A stretch of DNA of 64,000 nucleotides from positions 62,001-126,000 of the forward strand of contig JAKMXF010000317.1 in the NCBI GenBank assembly GCA_024704765.1. Reading direction: 5' to 3'. Below the pieces are notes generated by a model, which ran no database searches, was not told the DNA's origin, and saw only the letters and a program-made list of their open reading frames with translations. The stretch comes from Oopsacas minuta (Eukaryota; Porifera; Hexactinellida; Lyssacinosida; Leucopsacidae). The translations under genes and the position numbers were made by a program. Shown here piece by piece: positions 44,940-55,282 of this stretch (positions are counted from its first letter, which is position 1; each line of letters opens with the position of its first letter).

Positions 44940-45605
44940 CACTTACCGAGAATAAGTATTTCAACACAACTAAATGTACAATTATGTCCTGGTTATACGG
45001 CGAATATTTGAGATACATATGATAATATATCTGAAGAACTTTAGGACTGTGTTAATTAACATTATCCTACTAAATCTATGAATACTTTTATAATCAGATA
45101 TTTTATAGTCATACTTGTTCAGTAAATAGATAATGAGCTAATTACACATTCAATTCCTAATTGCACAAATCTCAAACGAGATGGAACAATTCCGATAGCA
45201 TATTCGAATTCTGCGGCTCCATATAACCCCAATAATACTTCAAAAATTTTACAGCAAATCTTAATGACTAATTAGCATTTATTCACTAATGAAGTTGCGC
45301 AATTATGTTTGGCACATAGCAAATATAATTGCGCAACTTCATTAGTGAATAAATTGTATTTTATTCGAGCTCTGTGCATTAGGAATTGATTATATAACAG
45401 TTCATTATCTAATTATTGAGCACAGTGTGGTTATAAAATATCAAATTATACAAACTTTCGGTGATCTAGTCAGGGTAATGTTAACTAACACAGTCATATA
45501 GTTATTTCAGACATATAATCTTATGCATTTTCAAATATTCGTTTGATTGCAGGGATATGTATTTGTACAATTAGTAGTATTGAAATACTTATGCGCGGTT
45601 AGTGT
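44940..45605. repeat. Large imperfect palindrome upstream of sds22
   Basis: The left arm from about 44940 (ATACACTTACCGAGAATAAG) and the right arm to about 45605 (inverted ATACACTAACCGCGCATAAG) align over roughly 330 bp each. They share blocks such as AAGTATTTCAA, CGAATATTTG, ACTGTGTTA and AGATAATGA. At the centre is a perfect 29-bp stem at 45278-45306 and 45325-45353 with an 18-base loop. No coding sequence or target duplication was recognised. Confidence 0.8.
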
Positions 45606-46522
45606 ATATAACGTATTACTTAGAATAATAAACCCTCCTCGAATAATCGTCCAAACTGAGGCTCCTAAACCTCAAACCTTCTTATAGTGGATCATTAATC
45701 CCCCTATATGTTGATATACCAACTGTTTTTTAGGAAAAGGACAAATAATGTAAGGGATAGCCTACTATACATAAGGCCTATTCACTCCAATAAGCCAGGG
45801 AAAACAGGGGGTCGTTTATATTATTCACCCATAACAGAATTTTACAATATTCTATCCTTTTAGAAATAAGGTTCCAGTTTGAATTATTTGTTGTTATTAT
45901 ATTATTTCACTACTGCTTCCAGATCGCTTTCTTTCTCAATCTTTGATGCTTTCAATTGCTTAGTTAAAACGGTTCATTTTCTGAGTATGCCCAAATCTTG
46001 TTCCGCGCACAGACATCAAACGGGTTATTACAATGATCACGGTTGTATTCCAGTCTTCCAGATGTCATCTAATTCTCCAGATATTGAGCAAAAGTGGAAG
46101 TCATTTTTGCACAGAGATTGTGAGCCCCCAATATACAAAGTATTTTCTTATCTATTTTCCTTAGGGTTCAGGGTCTAGTTTATATTTAGAATTTTTGACT
46201 GCTATTGGTAATTTTGTGCTACTGAGTTCATATCGCCGTTCGTTAATAATTTCTTAAATTTTTTAGATGTTGGTCAACTAAAGAAAATTTACTTGTGTGC
46301 TAAGCATTTTGATCCTCAGGACATAATATACACTCAGTCATATTTAGACATTGATGGCAAGACTAGTTTCTTCAATCAGGCTTGTACGCACTATGCAAGC
46401 TAGATTGAAGAAAGGAAGATTGCCTAAGTATCCTCCCGATTGCCCTACTTACCTCAATGATAGTTCTATAAAACAACAGCGCCTTGATAGGGATAAAAGG
46501 GAAACAGAGCTACAGAAATATG

Positions 46523-48363
46523 GGTACAATTACACTAATGTACCTCTTTTTATTGGTAAGAGATATTAAATCACTGCTAATAGATTTGAATAGAGTATGT
46601 TCAGAGAAGAATATTAATCGAAAGAAATCCAAAATCGGATGAAAACTGACAAAGTTGGAACATTTTTGGCTACTAAGCCAAATCCTATGGAGAAATTGTA
46701 TTATCGATTAGATGCAAATAATACTAATAGAATTGCTTGCATTCGACTATGCAATATAATTGGATTGGCATATTGCATATTGCATATTGAGGTTAACGAG
46801 TAAGAGATTTTGAGCTCAGCTTAACTACGACTGTAATAATGTAACAAAAGGAATGCCAAACCACAGAAGATATACTCCTGTGGCAAGCTAACCTTATCAT
46901 ATTACATTTTGCATTTGTCAACATAAATATAGTATTTTCCCATTTATCACTTTAGAATTCTTTCAAACACGAATCCATGGCTGCTGCTTCACTAACATTT
47001 ACTCCGATGTTAATGCCAATTATTTTTCCAGATATTGGTGTTGTTCCGTTGAAAAGATTTTACCAAAGCATAGTTACTGACCAGGATGCAGTCATCAGAT
47101 GGTTGCAAGAAAATGGCCTTCTAGCAAGGGGAATGGTATGTAAATGCGGAAGATTAATGAAGATAGGGAAATTTTCCCATGCTACTGAAGAGCTAGGTTG
47201 GAGGTGCATGGAGAAAGCATGTAGAAAGGTAGCGTCACTTAGGGTAGGTGCATTCTTTGAGTCCTCTAACCTAAAACTCATAGAGCTCATTGAGTTTATC
47301 TTTCTCTGGTCAAAGGATTATCAGACTACAGAAACTTTTGAAGAAAATTTAGGATGGTCAAGGTCCACGATTACAGATTGGAAAAACTATATGCGTGACC
47401 TTTGTGTCACAAGGTATTTATCGTACCCCGAGCCTATAGGAGGACCAGGAGAAATTGTGGAAATTGATGAAAGCAAATTTGGTCATCATAAATACAGTCG
47501 TGGTAGGTTATTATCTGGCCAATGGGTGTTTGGTGGAGTTTGTAGGGGAACTAGTGACATGTTTATGATACCAGTTGCAGATAGATCGGCTTCTACACTT
47601 ATTCCATTGGTTAACGAATTTATTTGCTCAGGAAGTATCATAATGCTGACAAATGGGCTTCCTATAATCAAATACACCCCGGAACATTTCCTCATTTTAC
47701 AGTTAATCATAGCGAAAATTTTGTGGACCCAACAACAGGCGCGCATACACAAACCATTGAATCGGCTTGGGGGCATTTTACAAAAGAAGCAGATATTCGA
47801 TGACAACTAATCCGGAACTCCTCGATACTTATCTGGCAGAACATTGCTGGAGGAAGAAAAATTGTTCAAACAGTTTCAAGAACATCATTTCAGAAATTAG
47901 GTCACAATATCCTGTAGTATAGTATCTCAATTTAGACATTATTATAATGCATGTAATACCTTGCTTACTGTGTAGATTTGTTATAAATTCTTATGTGTAT
48001 GTATTGTATGTAACTAGCCACAAAAGTATATCTTCTGTGTTTCGCATTCCTTTTGTTACATTATTACAGTCGTAGTTAAGATGAGCTCAAAATATCTTAC
48101 TCGTTAACCGCAATATGCCAATCCAATTATATTGCATAGTCGAATGCAAGCAATTCTATTAGTATTATTTGCATCTAATCGATAATACAATTTCTCCATA
48201 GGATTTGGCTTAGTAGCCAAAAATGTTCCAACTTTGTCAGTTTTCATCCGATTTTGGATTTCTTTCGATTAATATTCTTCTCTGAACATACTCTATTCAA
48301 ATTTATTAGCAGTGATTTAATATCTCTTACCAATAAAAAGAGGTACATTAGTGTAATTGTACC
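46523..48363 (+). mobile_element. Merlin element, 1841 bp, with 8-bp target duplication
   Basis: Terminal inverted repeats of about 350-365 bp (left to about 46887, right from about 48014) start GGTACAATTACACTAATGTA at both ends and are nearly identical over most of their length. The left one has an extra 16-base CATATTGCATATTGAG block. The 8-bp duplication GAAATATG flanks it at 46515-46522 and 48364-48371. Eight to nine base duplications are normal for Merlin. It is inserted in the coding part of the P-like pseudogene. Confidence 0.95.
46977..47917 (+). pseudogene. Merlin transposase, one frameshift and a late stop
   Basis: The 277-codon frame starts MAAASLTFTP at 46977. It has a zinc ribbon (CKCGRLMKIGKF and WRCMEKACRK), then FLWSKDYQTT, SRSTITDWKNYMRDLC, and VEIDESKFGHHKYSRGR with the first catalytic Asp. 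The frame is lost near 47643. In the next frame the family signature resumes with ADKWASYNQIHPG (second Asp), FTVNHSENFVDPTTGAHTQ and TIESAWGHFTK (Glu). A TGA follows ADIR, then sequence continues to a TAG at 47917. All three catalytic residues are recognisable. The copy is young by its terminal repeats but needs a frameshift correction to be whole. It is clearly diverged from the relic at 539-1285. Confidence 0.9.
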
Positions 48364-50465
48364 GAAATATGTTCTCTCTATATTCTAGGCATTGAGGCTA
48401 TGTAATGTGAGCTTTGAAGAGGAACAAAGAAATTTTGCTATAGGAGTATTAGATGAACTCATTACCAGATTATCTGATATTCATGTTCCTTCTGGTTGGA
48501 TTATTTGGCACCCTGATTCTACTACCTTGGATTATGTAGATCTTACATCAACGCATCCGATAGCACTTCAAAATTCCCTTTCTATAGACCATACTCTACA
48601 AGTTATTTGTTGTCACCATGGAGCTCAAGTTGATTTTCATATTCCTATGATCAATGATATTCCTCAGATAAATACTTTGATTGATCTACTAACAAACTAT
48701 AGAGTTGATAGAGCTCCTATTGGTAAGTACTAATTATGAAATTTTGGAAGTTTTCAATTCAAAGCTAATTATATTTCTTTTAGAGATTCACAAGAACATT
48801 TCATCAGTAAGGTAGCGATTTCAATACTCGATGATATATTAGGTAATACATGCAATCGTTTGATGTGAATGTACTAATTATTATCATTTGTGACTATAAG
48901 TATGCACAGGTTTGCAGACTTCATAACTCAATTTTACTTTATCGTGGGCCAACTAGCGAACTCGATTGTTCTAAAACTAGACATGGTTACAATATAATCA
49001 AGATGATCCTCTCACTCAATTCTCATTTGTCGTATCATGTCTGTTATAGACAACTACGTAACATGGACTGTATATCTTTGCCACATGAATCATCACAACG
49101 TCGTTTATATTCTCGTTTTGGTTTGGACACTGAGTTTCTAACAACGGAACGGGTGGCTTTAATCAATTTGAAAGTCATCTTTGTCTAAATATGGATAAGA
49201 CACACATCAAATCTGGCATTTCATATAAAGGTTAGCTGAGTACAGTGACTTTATACGTATATAGAACTTGTACAGGAAATAATATTGTAGTAAATCCTTT
49301 ATATTTTTAGGCGGAGAGATCTATGGTGATGTAAATCACACTCTTTGAGTGTGATAGAACCTGCCACTATAATTTAATGTTTTATGATATCAAATTTTCT
49401 AAGAAATAGTCTTCAGTTGTACGATTACTCTCGTAAGTCAACCCCAAAGCTTCTGGTATACCCCTAATTACTGCGCAAATTATTAATGTTATCGAACTAA
49501 TAGGCCTCACCGTTGATGTAATCGTATCAGACAACTATCTCCTGAATGTCAATCTTTTCAAGTTGCTTGAGAATGGAAAAGACATTTTGGCCTGTAGAGT
49601 ACCCCAAGCCCTAATCAACGTTCTCTATACTTGATGTTCGATTTTATGCACATTATTAAGACCATTCAAATTACTTGCTAAATCACAAAGACTTAAACTG
49701 TACTTAAGTTATTCCAAACTTTGAAGATATCTCGCAACGTTATCCAATGTGATTGTCGCAGCAACCTCTCAGGTAATTGAACTTTAAGACAACTTTTTAT
49801 GTACAAACATACTATATTACAAACATTTAACTTATCTGTACTTAGGATTTGCGACTACAATACACATCTGAACAGCAATCTGTGGCTAATTTTGCACCTA
49901 GGAAAACTAATAAAGCCTATTGCCCTTCTACTTTATAAAGACAGAATGTGACATTAGCACTACGAATCTTCGAATATTTCAACGTTGCTGCTCATAATAT
50001 CCATAATTCCAATATGAACAATATCAGCAGATCACAGACAAGTAGCTTTATTGAAATAAGTCGAGTATGGAATATATATAACGTCAATACTCTTTGGAAA
50101 GGAATCCATAAAAACGATTCAGATAGCATACCGCTTAAGCAGAATGATCTCCGATTTTAATATTTATCTTCGATAGTTCGTTGGGCTAGAAGTATGGAGT
50201 GCATTAGGAGTTCCGCAAAGTAAGTTAACACCTTAACTTTCACAAGCTTTCGATATTCCTGCACAACACTTCCCAAACTTGTTGAATACCTTACAAAAGA
50301 TATCGGTTTCGTTATGTACTCAATTCATTTGTGCAAAAAGATCCTATCGAGCATCATTTTGGGCTGTACAGACAAACGTCAGGATCTAAATATATTATAT
50401 CAGTTTGTCAAGTACTTGAGAGCGAGAGAACGTTAAAAACTATCCAATATTCTAAAACTCTCTAA

Positions 50466-51483
50466 TCATCGAGCAATAATCCGAAAGGATAGAGCTACTT
50501 TTACGGAATTCTTAAAACCTTCACACATTCATACTGACAAAATAATTCTGACATTTGCTAAATGATGACGTCAGGACACTAGGTACACACTGCGTGCCTT
50601 GTAATTCTAACTTCAAACTTATTCATGTATATTGGTTAAGCAGTGATTAATCATTCGATTTTTTGTTAATCCAAAAAGGTTAGAATGACTTCATAATATC
50701 GTCATAGGTGTGAATTTTCGTCTAGACTTGAATTTGTCGATCCAGGCCCAAAGCCCCTGTATGCCAAAAATCAGCCCTGAGCGTCAACCAGTTCTTCAAT
50801 CAATTCAGTAAAAACAAACTTATACATAGAATATATATAATATATGCGGACGCGGAATTTGATCGGGATTTCTGAATTTGTAAAATTGAGATTTCAAAAT
50901 TTGGCCCAAAATCGGATTTCGGATTTCACCCAAATCTTTAAGGCAATATTGTGAGAGGTGAAGGAATATTTATTGAGTTTGTTACTAGCATGGCGTTACT
51001 TGTTGCATTTGTGTATTTTTATTCACTATAATCTAGGGTAGGAATTTACCCTCGAATTTGTGTCTATCTTGACCTGCAATTTTTTGGGGGGTTTTGTCTA
51101 CCCCTTGCTGTTTTATGGTGTCTTTGAAGTGATATTCTATCAAGGTAAACCATTTGGATCATACTTGATTCTTATTACTAATTTGGGTCAAATATTTATT
51201 TTTACATCTATTTATTATCCCTACTCACATATTTTGGGTTCAGATTCGATTTCGTATTTTCCATCTAATTATAACGTCAGGTATTTTTTGGCCAAAATCC
51301 GATGTTCCGATTTTCGATCTACTCCACCTCAAGCATTTTAGTTCAAAATCCGATATTTTGGTTTTTATTTCCAGCTTCTCATGATTATATAGCATATTCA
51401 GATTAATTATGTCATAATGGTATTGATATTCACTATGAAATATTTCATTAATTGTCATGTTCTATACTTCTTTTCCCTTATAG
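50466..51483. other. No recognised gene
   Basis: AT-rich stretch after the P-like pseudogene. Repeated AAAATCGGAT/AAAATCCGAT-like phrases at 50870-50925 and 51295-51350 suggest a decayed repeat. Nothing further can be assigned. Confidence 0.35.
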
Positions 51484-51780
51484 AATTCGATTACGGTCAT
51501 TTCATTTACGATCTAGAAAGTGATATTGTTGAGATATATCTAATGGATTACACTATAAATTTACACATGGTATTTCAAAATTTATTTGGTTGTTAATGTT
51601 TCAAATTCAATTATAACACATCACGGATATGCGAAATTCGAATTCAAAACAAAGAAACAAGCGAGACACAAAGTTACAGATTTCAATCGAGATTTCCTTA
51701 GCCAGCTACCTTCAGGCGAAAATTTACGTTTAATTCTTTATTCAATATTTGACCTAGTAGTAAAGTCATATATTGACTGA
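51484..51780 (+). CDS. Unrecognised candidate host exon(s)
   Basis: After a good acceptor (CTTTTCCCTTATAG) the sequence encodes FDYGHFIYDLESDIVEIYLM and DYTINLHMVFQ. A change of frame (small intron or frameshift, around 51570-51590) then leads to FEFKTKKQARHKVTDFNRDF and LPSGENLRLILYSIFDLV, ending near a GTAAAG donor or at the TGA 51778-51780. The composition is protein-like and non-repetitive. I do not recognise the family. It could be a host gene exon pair or an old repeat. Confidence 0.35.
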
Positions 51781-52119
51781 ATTTAGCTTTTATGTAATCA
51801 AATATTAGAGGTTAAAATATCAATTAGAAAGTTTCGAAATACTTTATAAATGATATTCGTTTATATTAATTTAGCACCTTTATAAATACAATGCAGTCAT
51901 CTCCAGTTATAGAACACTTCTGCATCTAAATACCAGCATAAATCCAATATCTAAATTGTGCAAATATGGCCCTAAATAACCAATGGAAAATATTTTGTCA
52001 GAGTAACACAAAATTCATTGGTTATTACGAACTTCACTTCTAGCGAAGTAATTATTGAGGTCCCTTGTATTTGAATATACCGGGAGTAGACTGTTTAATC
52101 TTCTAGTTGTTTTTTGTAG

Positions 52120-52174
52120 GAGATCAATCACGCCTGCTATAACCACACCAGGAAAGTACCAAAAATTTAAATCC
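52120..52174 (+). CDS. Unrecognised candidate exon
   Basis: A 55-base open segment bounded by acceptor TTTTTTGTAG and donor GTGAGT. It encodes RSITPAITTPGKYQKFKS in one frame. It may belong with 51484-51780. There is no homology to rely on; splice-site fit is the only evidence. Confidence 0.25.
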
Positions 52175-53461
52175 GTGAGTTTCTCTATAGATAAATTCTT
52201 AATTTCATTATGTATTCGTGTCTATGCCTGGTGTTTTGTGTGATTGTGATGAACCATACAAGTGTTGCCAACCTTTTGGTGAAACGATTATGACTGTGGC
52301 AACTTTAACTAAATATTCAATTATTCTTGCAAATCCATCCAGTTTTTTGGCAGATATTCTTGAAAATGAACTCAATTACTGTGGCAAATACACCTAAAAA
52401 TTCATTTTTTCTTGCAAATCGACATTAGAAAGGAACTTAAGTAATTATTTTGGCAATAGGCATATAATGTAGTGTAGTTTCGTATATTACGCTAAAGTTG
52501 AAATTGTGAGTGAAACATTTCTCTAAATCTCTTGTTATTTTGTACAGGTGGATGATATCCTAGTCCTTTTATACCTATTTAGATGTTGTCCTATGTCATT
52601 TTGAAATACCCTGAATTAACAAACTCATTGTGCTTTGCTGTATCCTAAGTATTGAGTGATAATTGTCCAGCAGATTTTGCAGAAATATATTCGAATCTTT
52701 TGAAGTTCAATTCTTTTCAATGAACCCTAATTCCTACAGTAAATAGTTTTTGTTTTACAGTGGTTTTCACTTATAAGAACACCTCTAGAATTAGCAAAAT
52801 ATGTTCTTATACCCGATGTACATAATATTTGAGTATATGAGGACCTTTACCACAAGATGGTTCTTATATTTAATATAGTAAAAAAATGGAGTTCAAATAA
52901 GTTATACCTTTATATCTAAGTTGTTTACTACGTTTCAATGAAGAGGTATCACTTATAACAAGTACATAACTTCTATTAGGCTATTTTTGCAATATGTTTT
53001 GAATCTAAACAGTAATTCTCGAATGGTTAATGAGAAATCTCCACATAGTTAACAACATTCTTTAATACTTGATGATATAGTTAACCAAATTCTATAATAC
53101 CTAATAATAATGTGACTTATACAAGTCTAACAATGCCAAAATCTCATATTTCGAGGTTAACCTACACGTTTACTACGTATTATATAACTTAGCTTTATAT
53201 TCGTATATACGTATAGTAAGGTATACGTTTATGCACCTTTATGAGATTTCCAAAAACTGTACTCTACTACAGCTCAGCTATTTATAAAGAAGCTCATTAG
53301 TTACAGGGGCATTCAATATATACTAATCACTGTATATTTTTAATGAAATAGCAGTTCTAAGCTAGTATTTCTCAGTGCAATTATATAGAACCATATTTCA
53401 ACTTTCTAACAAAACTTAGAGAGAGTTGATCACTTAATTCTTTCTTAAGTTTCAGTTATTT
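52175..53461. other. Non-coding stretch with dispersed repeat, copy B
   Basis: At about 53090-53230 the block AATAATGTGACTTATACAAG and following TTTCGAGGTTAA match 5205-5360. A CAGTGGTTTTCACTTATAAG start at 52760 resembles a transposon end without a visible partner. Nothing else recognised. Confidence 0.45.
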
Positions 53462-53653
53462 TTAGAAACCTACATTTTCTCCTTTACATTTTTCATGGCT
53501 TCTTGTCCAAATTTTTCGGAACTTGAACAACGAACGTACATCAAATTTCGCACCAGAATCATGGTTGGTCAATGTTTGATTATTAGTCTCAATGACATCT
53601 GAATCGAGGTCCAGGTTGCCAATAGAAATGCTTAAAAAAGACTGTTCTGCCAT
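53462..53653 (-). CDS. Unrecognised short frame
   Basis: A 63-codon frame starting MAEQSFLSISIGNLDLDSD with a basic end (FRKIWTRSHEKCKGENVG). It lies on the same strand as, and downstream of, the candidate exons at 54047-54566 and could be a further exon. No family recognised. Confidence 0.2.
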   Translation of the reverse strand: MAEQSFLSISIGNLDLDSDVIETNNQTLTNHDSGAKFDVRSLFKFRKIWTRSHEKCKGENVGF

Positions 53654-54046
53654 ACTACATTTGTATTCAGTGCGACATCTTTTACCAAAGAACTATGTTA
53701 TGCTACTTCGGTAAGATTCTTTCGCCATTTCGGTAATCTATTTCATTAAAAATAAAAAATTAGTAGGTTGACATTTGCCTCCATTTACAACAACTATAAA
53801 CTTAAAATTATACATTTGGTTGGTCTATAATTACAAAGTACTTCTCTATAAATTGGAAATGGAATTAGGACAGTTTTCAATGGAAATATATAGCATTTCT
53901 GAATTTGATGTGCAGATACGAAATTAGCTTTTATAAAGGGAAATATTTAGTATAACAAGCCTGATATTTAGGGGGGCTAAGCAGCCCCCAAATTATATTC
54001 AGGGGGGCCTATAGCCCCCGTAGCCCCTGTGGTTCCGCCGCCACTG

Positions 54047-54566
54047 ACAGCCAGGAATCAGTTCTTTCAATGAGATATGGCCTTTGACTCAAGTGAAAAC
54101 GTGCTTTTTCCCCTCTCTCAGTCTGTTTATAATAAGCTTCAGTCCTTCGGACTTCAGTAAGAATATCATAATTATCGAATTTCACTTTAACGATGCGCAT
54201 GCTACCTTCCTTAGTATTTGGCCCACCTGAATTCGTTGGATGGTCTTTCCAACATCTGGTTAGCGATTTGTAAGAAAATGCATCTCCTCTTAGCAGATAA
54301 TTTGAGGAAAAATAATAGGCTTCTAAATTGAATGTGGAAAGAAATACTCATATCCAATTTGTCTTTAGAACAATTTAATCTTGAGTCGCAAGGATTTTCG
54401 AGGACAACAAACTTAGTAGAGGCATGACATTGTGGATTTCAAAGCGCATGTGGATGTCATCATCACCTTCAATTTGGAAATACATCGATTGGCTTGAAAC
54501 CGGGCAAGGAAATGATGAATTGAAGCAATTCACATTCGTCCAAGCAGAGACGGACTGGAACAACAT
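54047..54566 (-). CDS. Unrecognised candidate host exons
   Basis: The upstream frame 54566..54375 encodes VSSQSMYFQIEGDDDIHMRF. After an acceptor-like TTCCACATTCAATTTAG (AG at 54324-54323) a second open segment runs from 54322 to 54047: LRGDAFSYKSLTRCWKDHP, NTKEGSMRIVKVKFDNYDIL, AYYKQTERGEKARFHLSQRP, ERTDSWLS. It then runs into a G-rich repeat end (CAGTGGCGGCGGAACC on this strand, ending at 54046). The protein-like quality is good, but I recognise no domain. The donor of the first segment is not clear. It may be a host gene interrupted by a transposon at its 3' side. Confidence 0.35.
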
Positions 54567-55073
54567 AAGCTAGATCAGAAACATAAAGCTGTTGCTCAGT
54601 AACATAGCAATCGAAACACCTAGTATTCATATAATCAACAAATTCACATATGAGAAAATTGAAATGCGAAATTCTAATTCAGCGTACTTGATTACTGGCC
54701 TGTTGAGCCCAGGATAATATGTTGAATCGTTATCTCTAGCATACGTAAATTTTACATTAGAATGCATGAAATATGATTGATCACTAAAATGTGTGAAAAT
54801 ATACACAATTAATGATTTTCCTATGTCAGCGGGATACGTAACTACGTAAACGTAACTACAAACATACCTGTTGCGACACCCAGTTTGAATGTATTTTTGG
54901 ATACTTCTAATCTCATTTCCATTCGATCGATCTGTTCAATTTGAAATATTAGCCCCAGGGCTATATCTCTGAATTCTAATTTATCAATTTGTGTACTCTA
55001 ACACATGTCTGTTATTAGAACTCTATTCCTGATTTATATATCCCTACACGTTTAAACTAGTCTTATTTTGTAG

Positions 55074-55131
55074 ATTCTGATGGAAGTTATCGGCGACCCG
55101 AGCTGGCGGCATCCACATGTTCGACACAGAG
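55074..55131 (+). CDS. Unrecognised candidate exon
   Basis: A 58-base segment bounded by CTTATTTTGTAG and a consensus donor AGAG|GTAAGT. It encodes DSDGSYRRPELAASTCST in one frame. GC content is higher than around it. Only splice-site fit and composition support it. Confidence 0.3.
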
Positions 55132-55162
55132 GTAAGTTTCCAAGTTTCCTTATTATTTCGTG

Positions 55163-55282
55163 CAGCGGTTCCAGACCATTTCAGCTGTAGACCCTATATA
55201 CCAATTTATCATATCTTGCGGAACCCCTGCTATCGTTCGTGGACCACCAAGGGGTCCATGGACCCCAGTTTGGGAACCGCTC
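55163..55282. mobile_element. Short hAT-type MITE
   Basis: CAGCGGTTCCAGACC at the left and inverted GAGCGGTTCCCAAACTGG at the right, with GGGTCCATGGACCCC near the right end, form a compact 120-base element of the kind common among hAT MITEs. Flanking bases ATTTCGTG and ATTTAGTT are only partly alike. Confidence 0.55.

Larger units (their letters stand above)
45987..50465 (+). pseudogene. THAP/P-element-like transposase with introns, interrupted by Merlin
   Basis: A THAP-finger transposase of the P-element/THAP9 type. Exon 1 starts MPKSCSAHRHQTGYY at 45987 and ends at about 46121 (KWKSFLHRD) with donor GTGAGC. Exon 2 from 46268 has LCAKHFDPQD, then after a frameshift ARLKKGRLPKYPPDCPTYL. Merlin follows at 46523-48363. 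Then come 48389-48720 (FEEEQRNFAIGVLDEL, donor GTAAGT), an intron of about 63 bases, LPHESSQRRLYSRFG (48850-49188), LNMDKTHIKSGISYKG (near 49190), GGEIYGDV after an acceptor near 49311, VIVSDNYLLNVNLFKLLENG (about 49520), FDFMHIIKTIQIT, NVTLALRIFEYF (49948), and DPIEHHFGLYRQTSGSKYII (50340) with ILESE-like VLESERTLKT. Several frameshifts and stops show decay. No terminal repeats found. Confidence 0.82.

Noticed and set aside
46523-46570. Splice donor TTG|GTAAGA as the real exon end of the P-like gene
   Set aside because: It lies inside the Merlin terminal repeat (also present inverted at the right end), so it postdates the gene structure.
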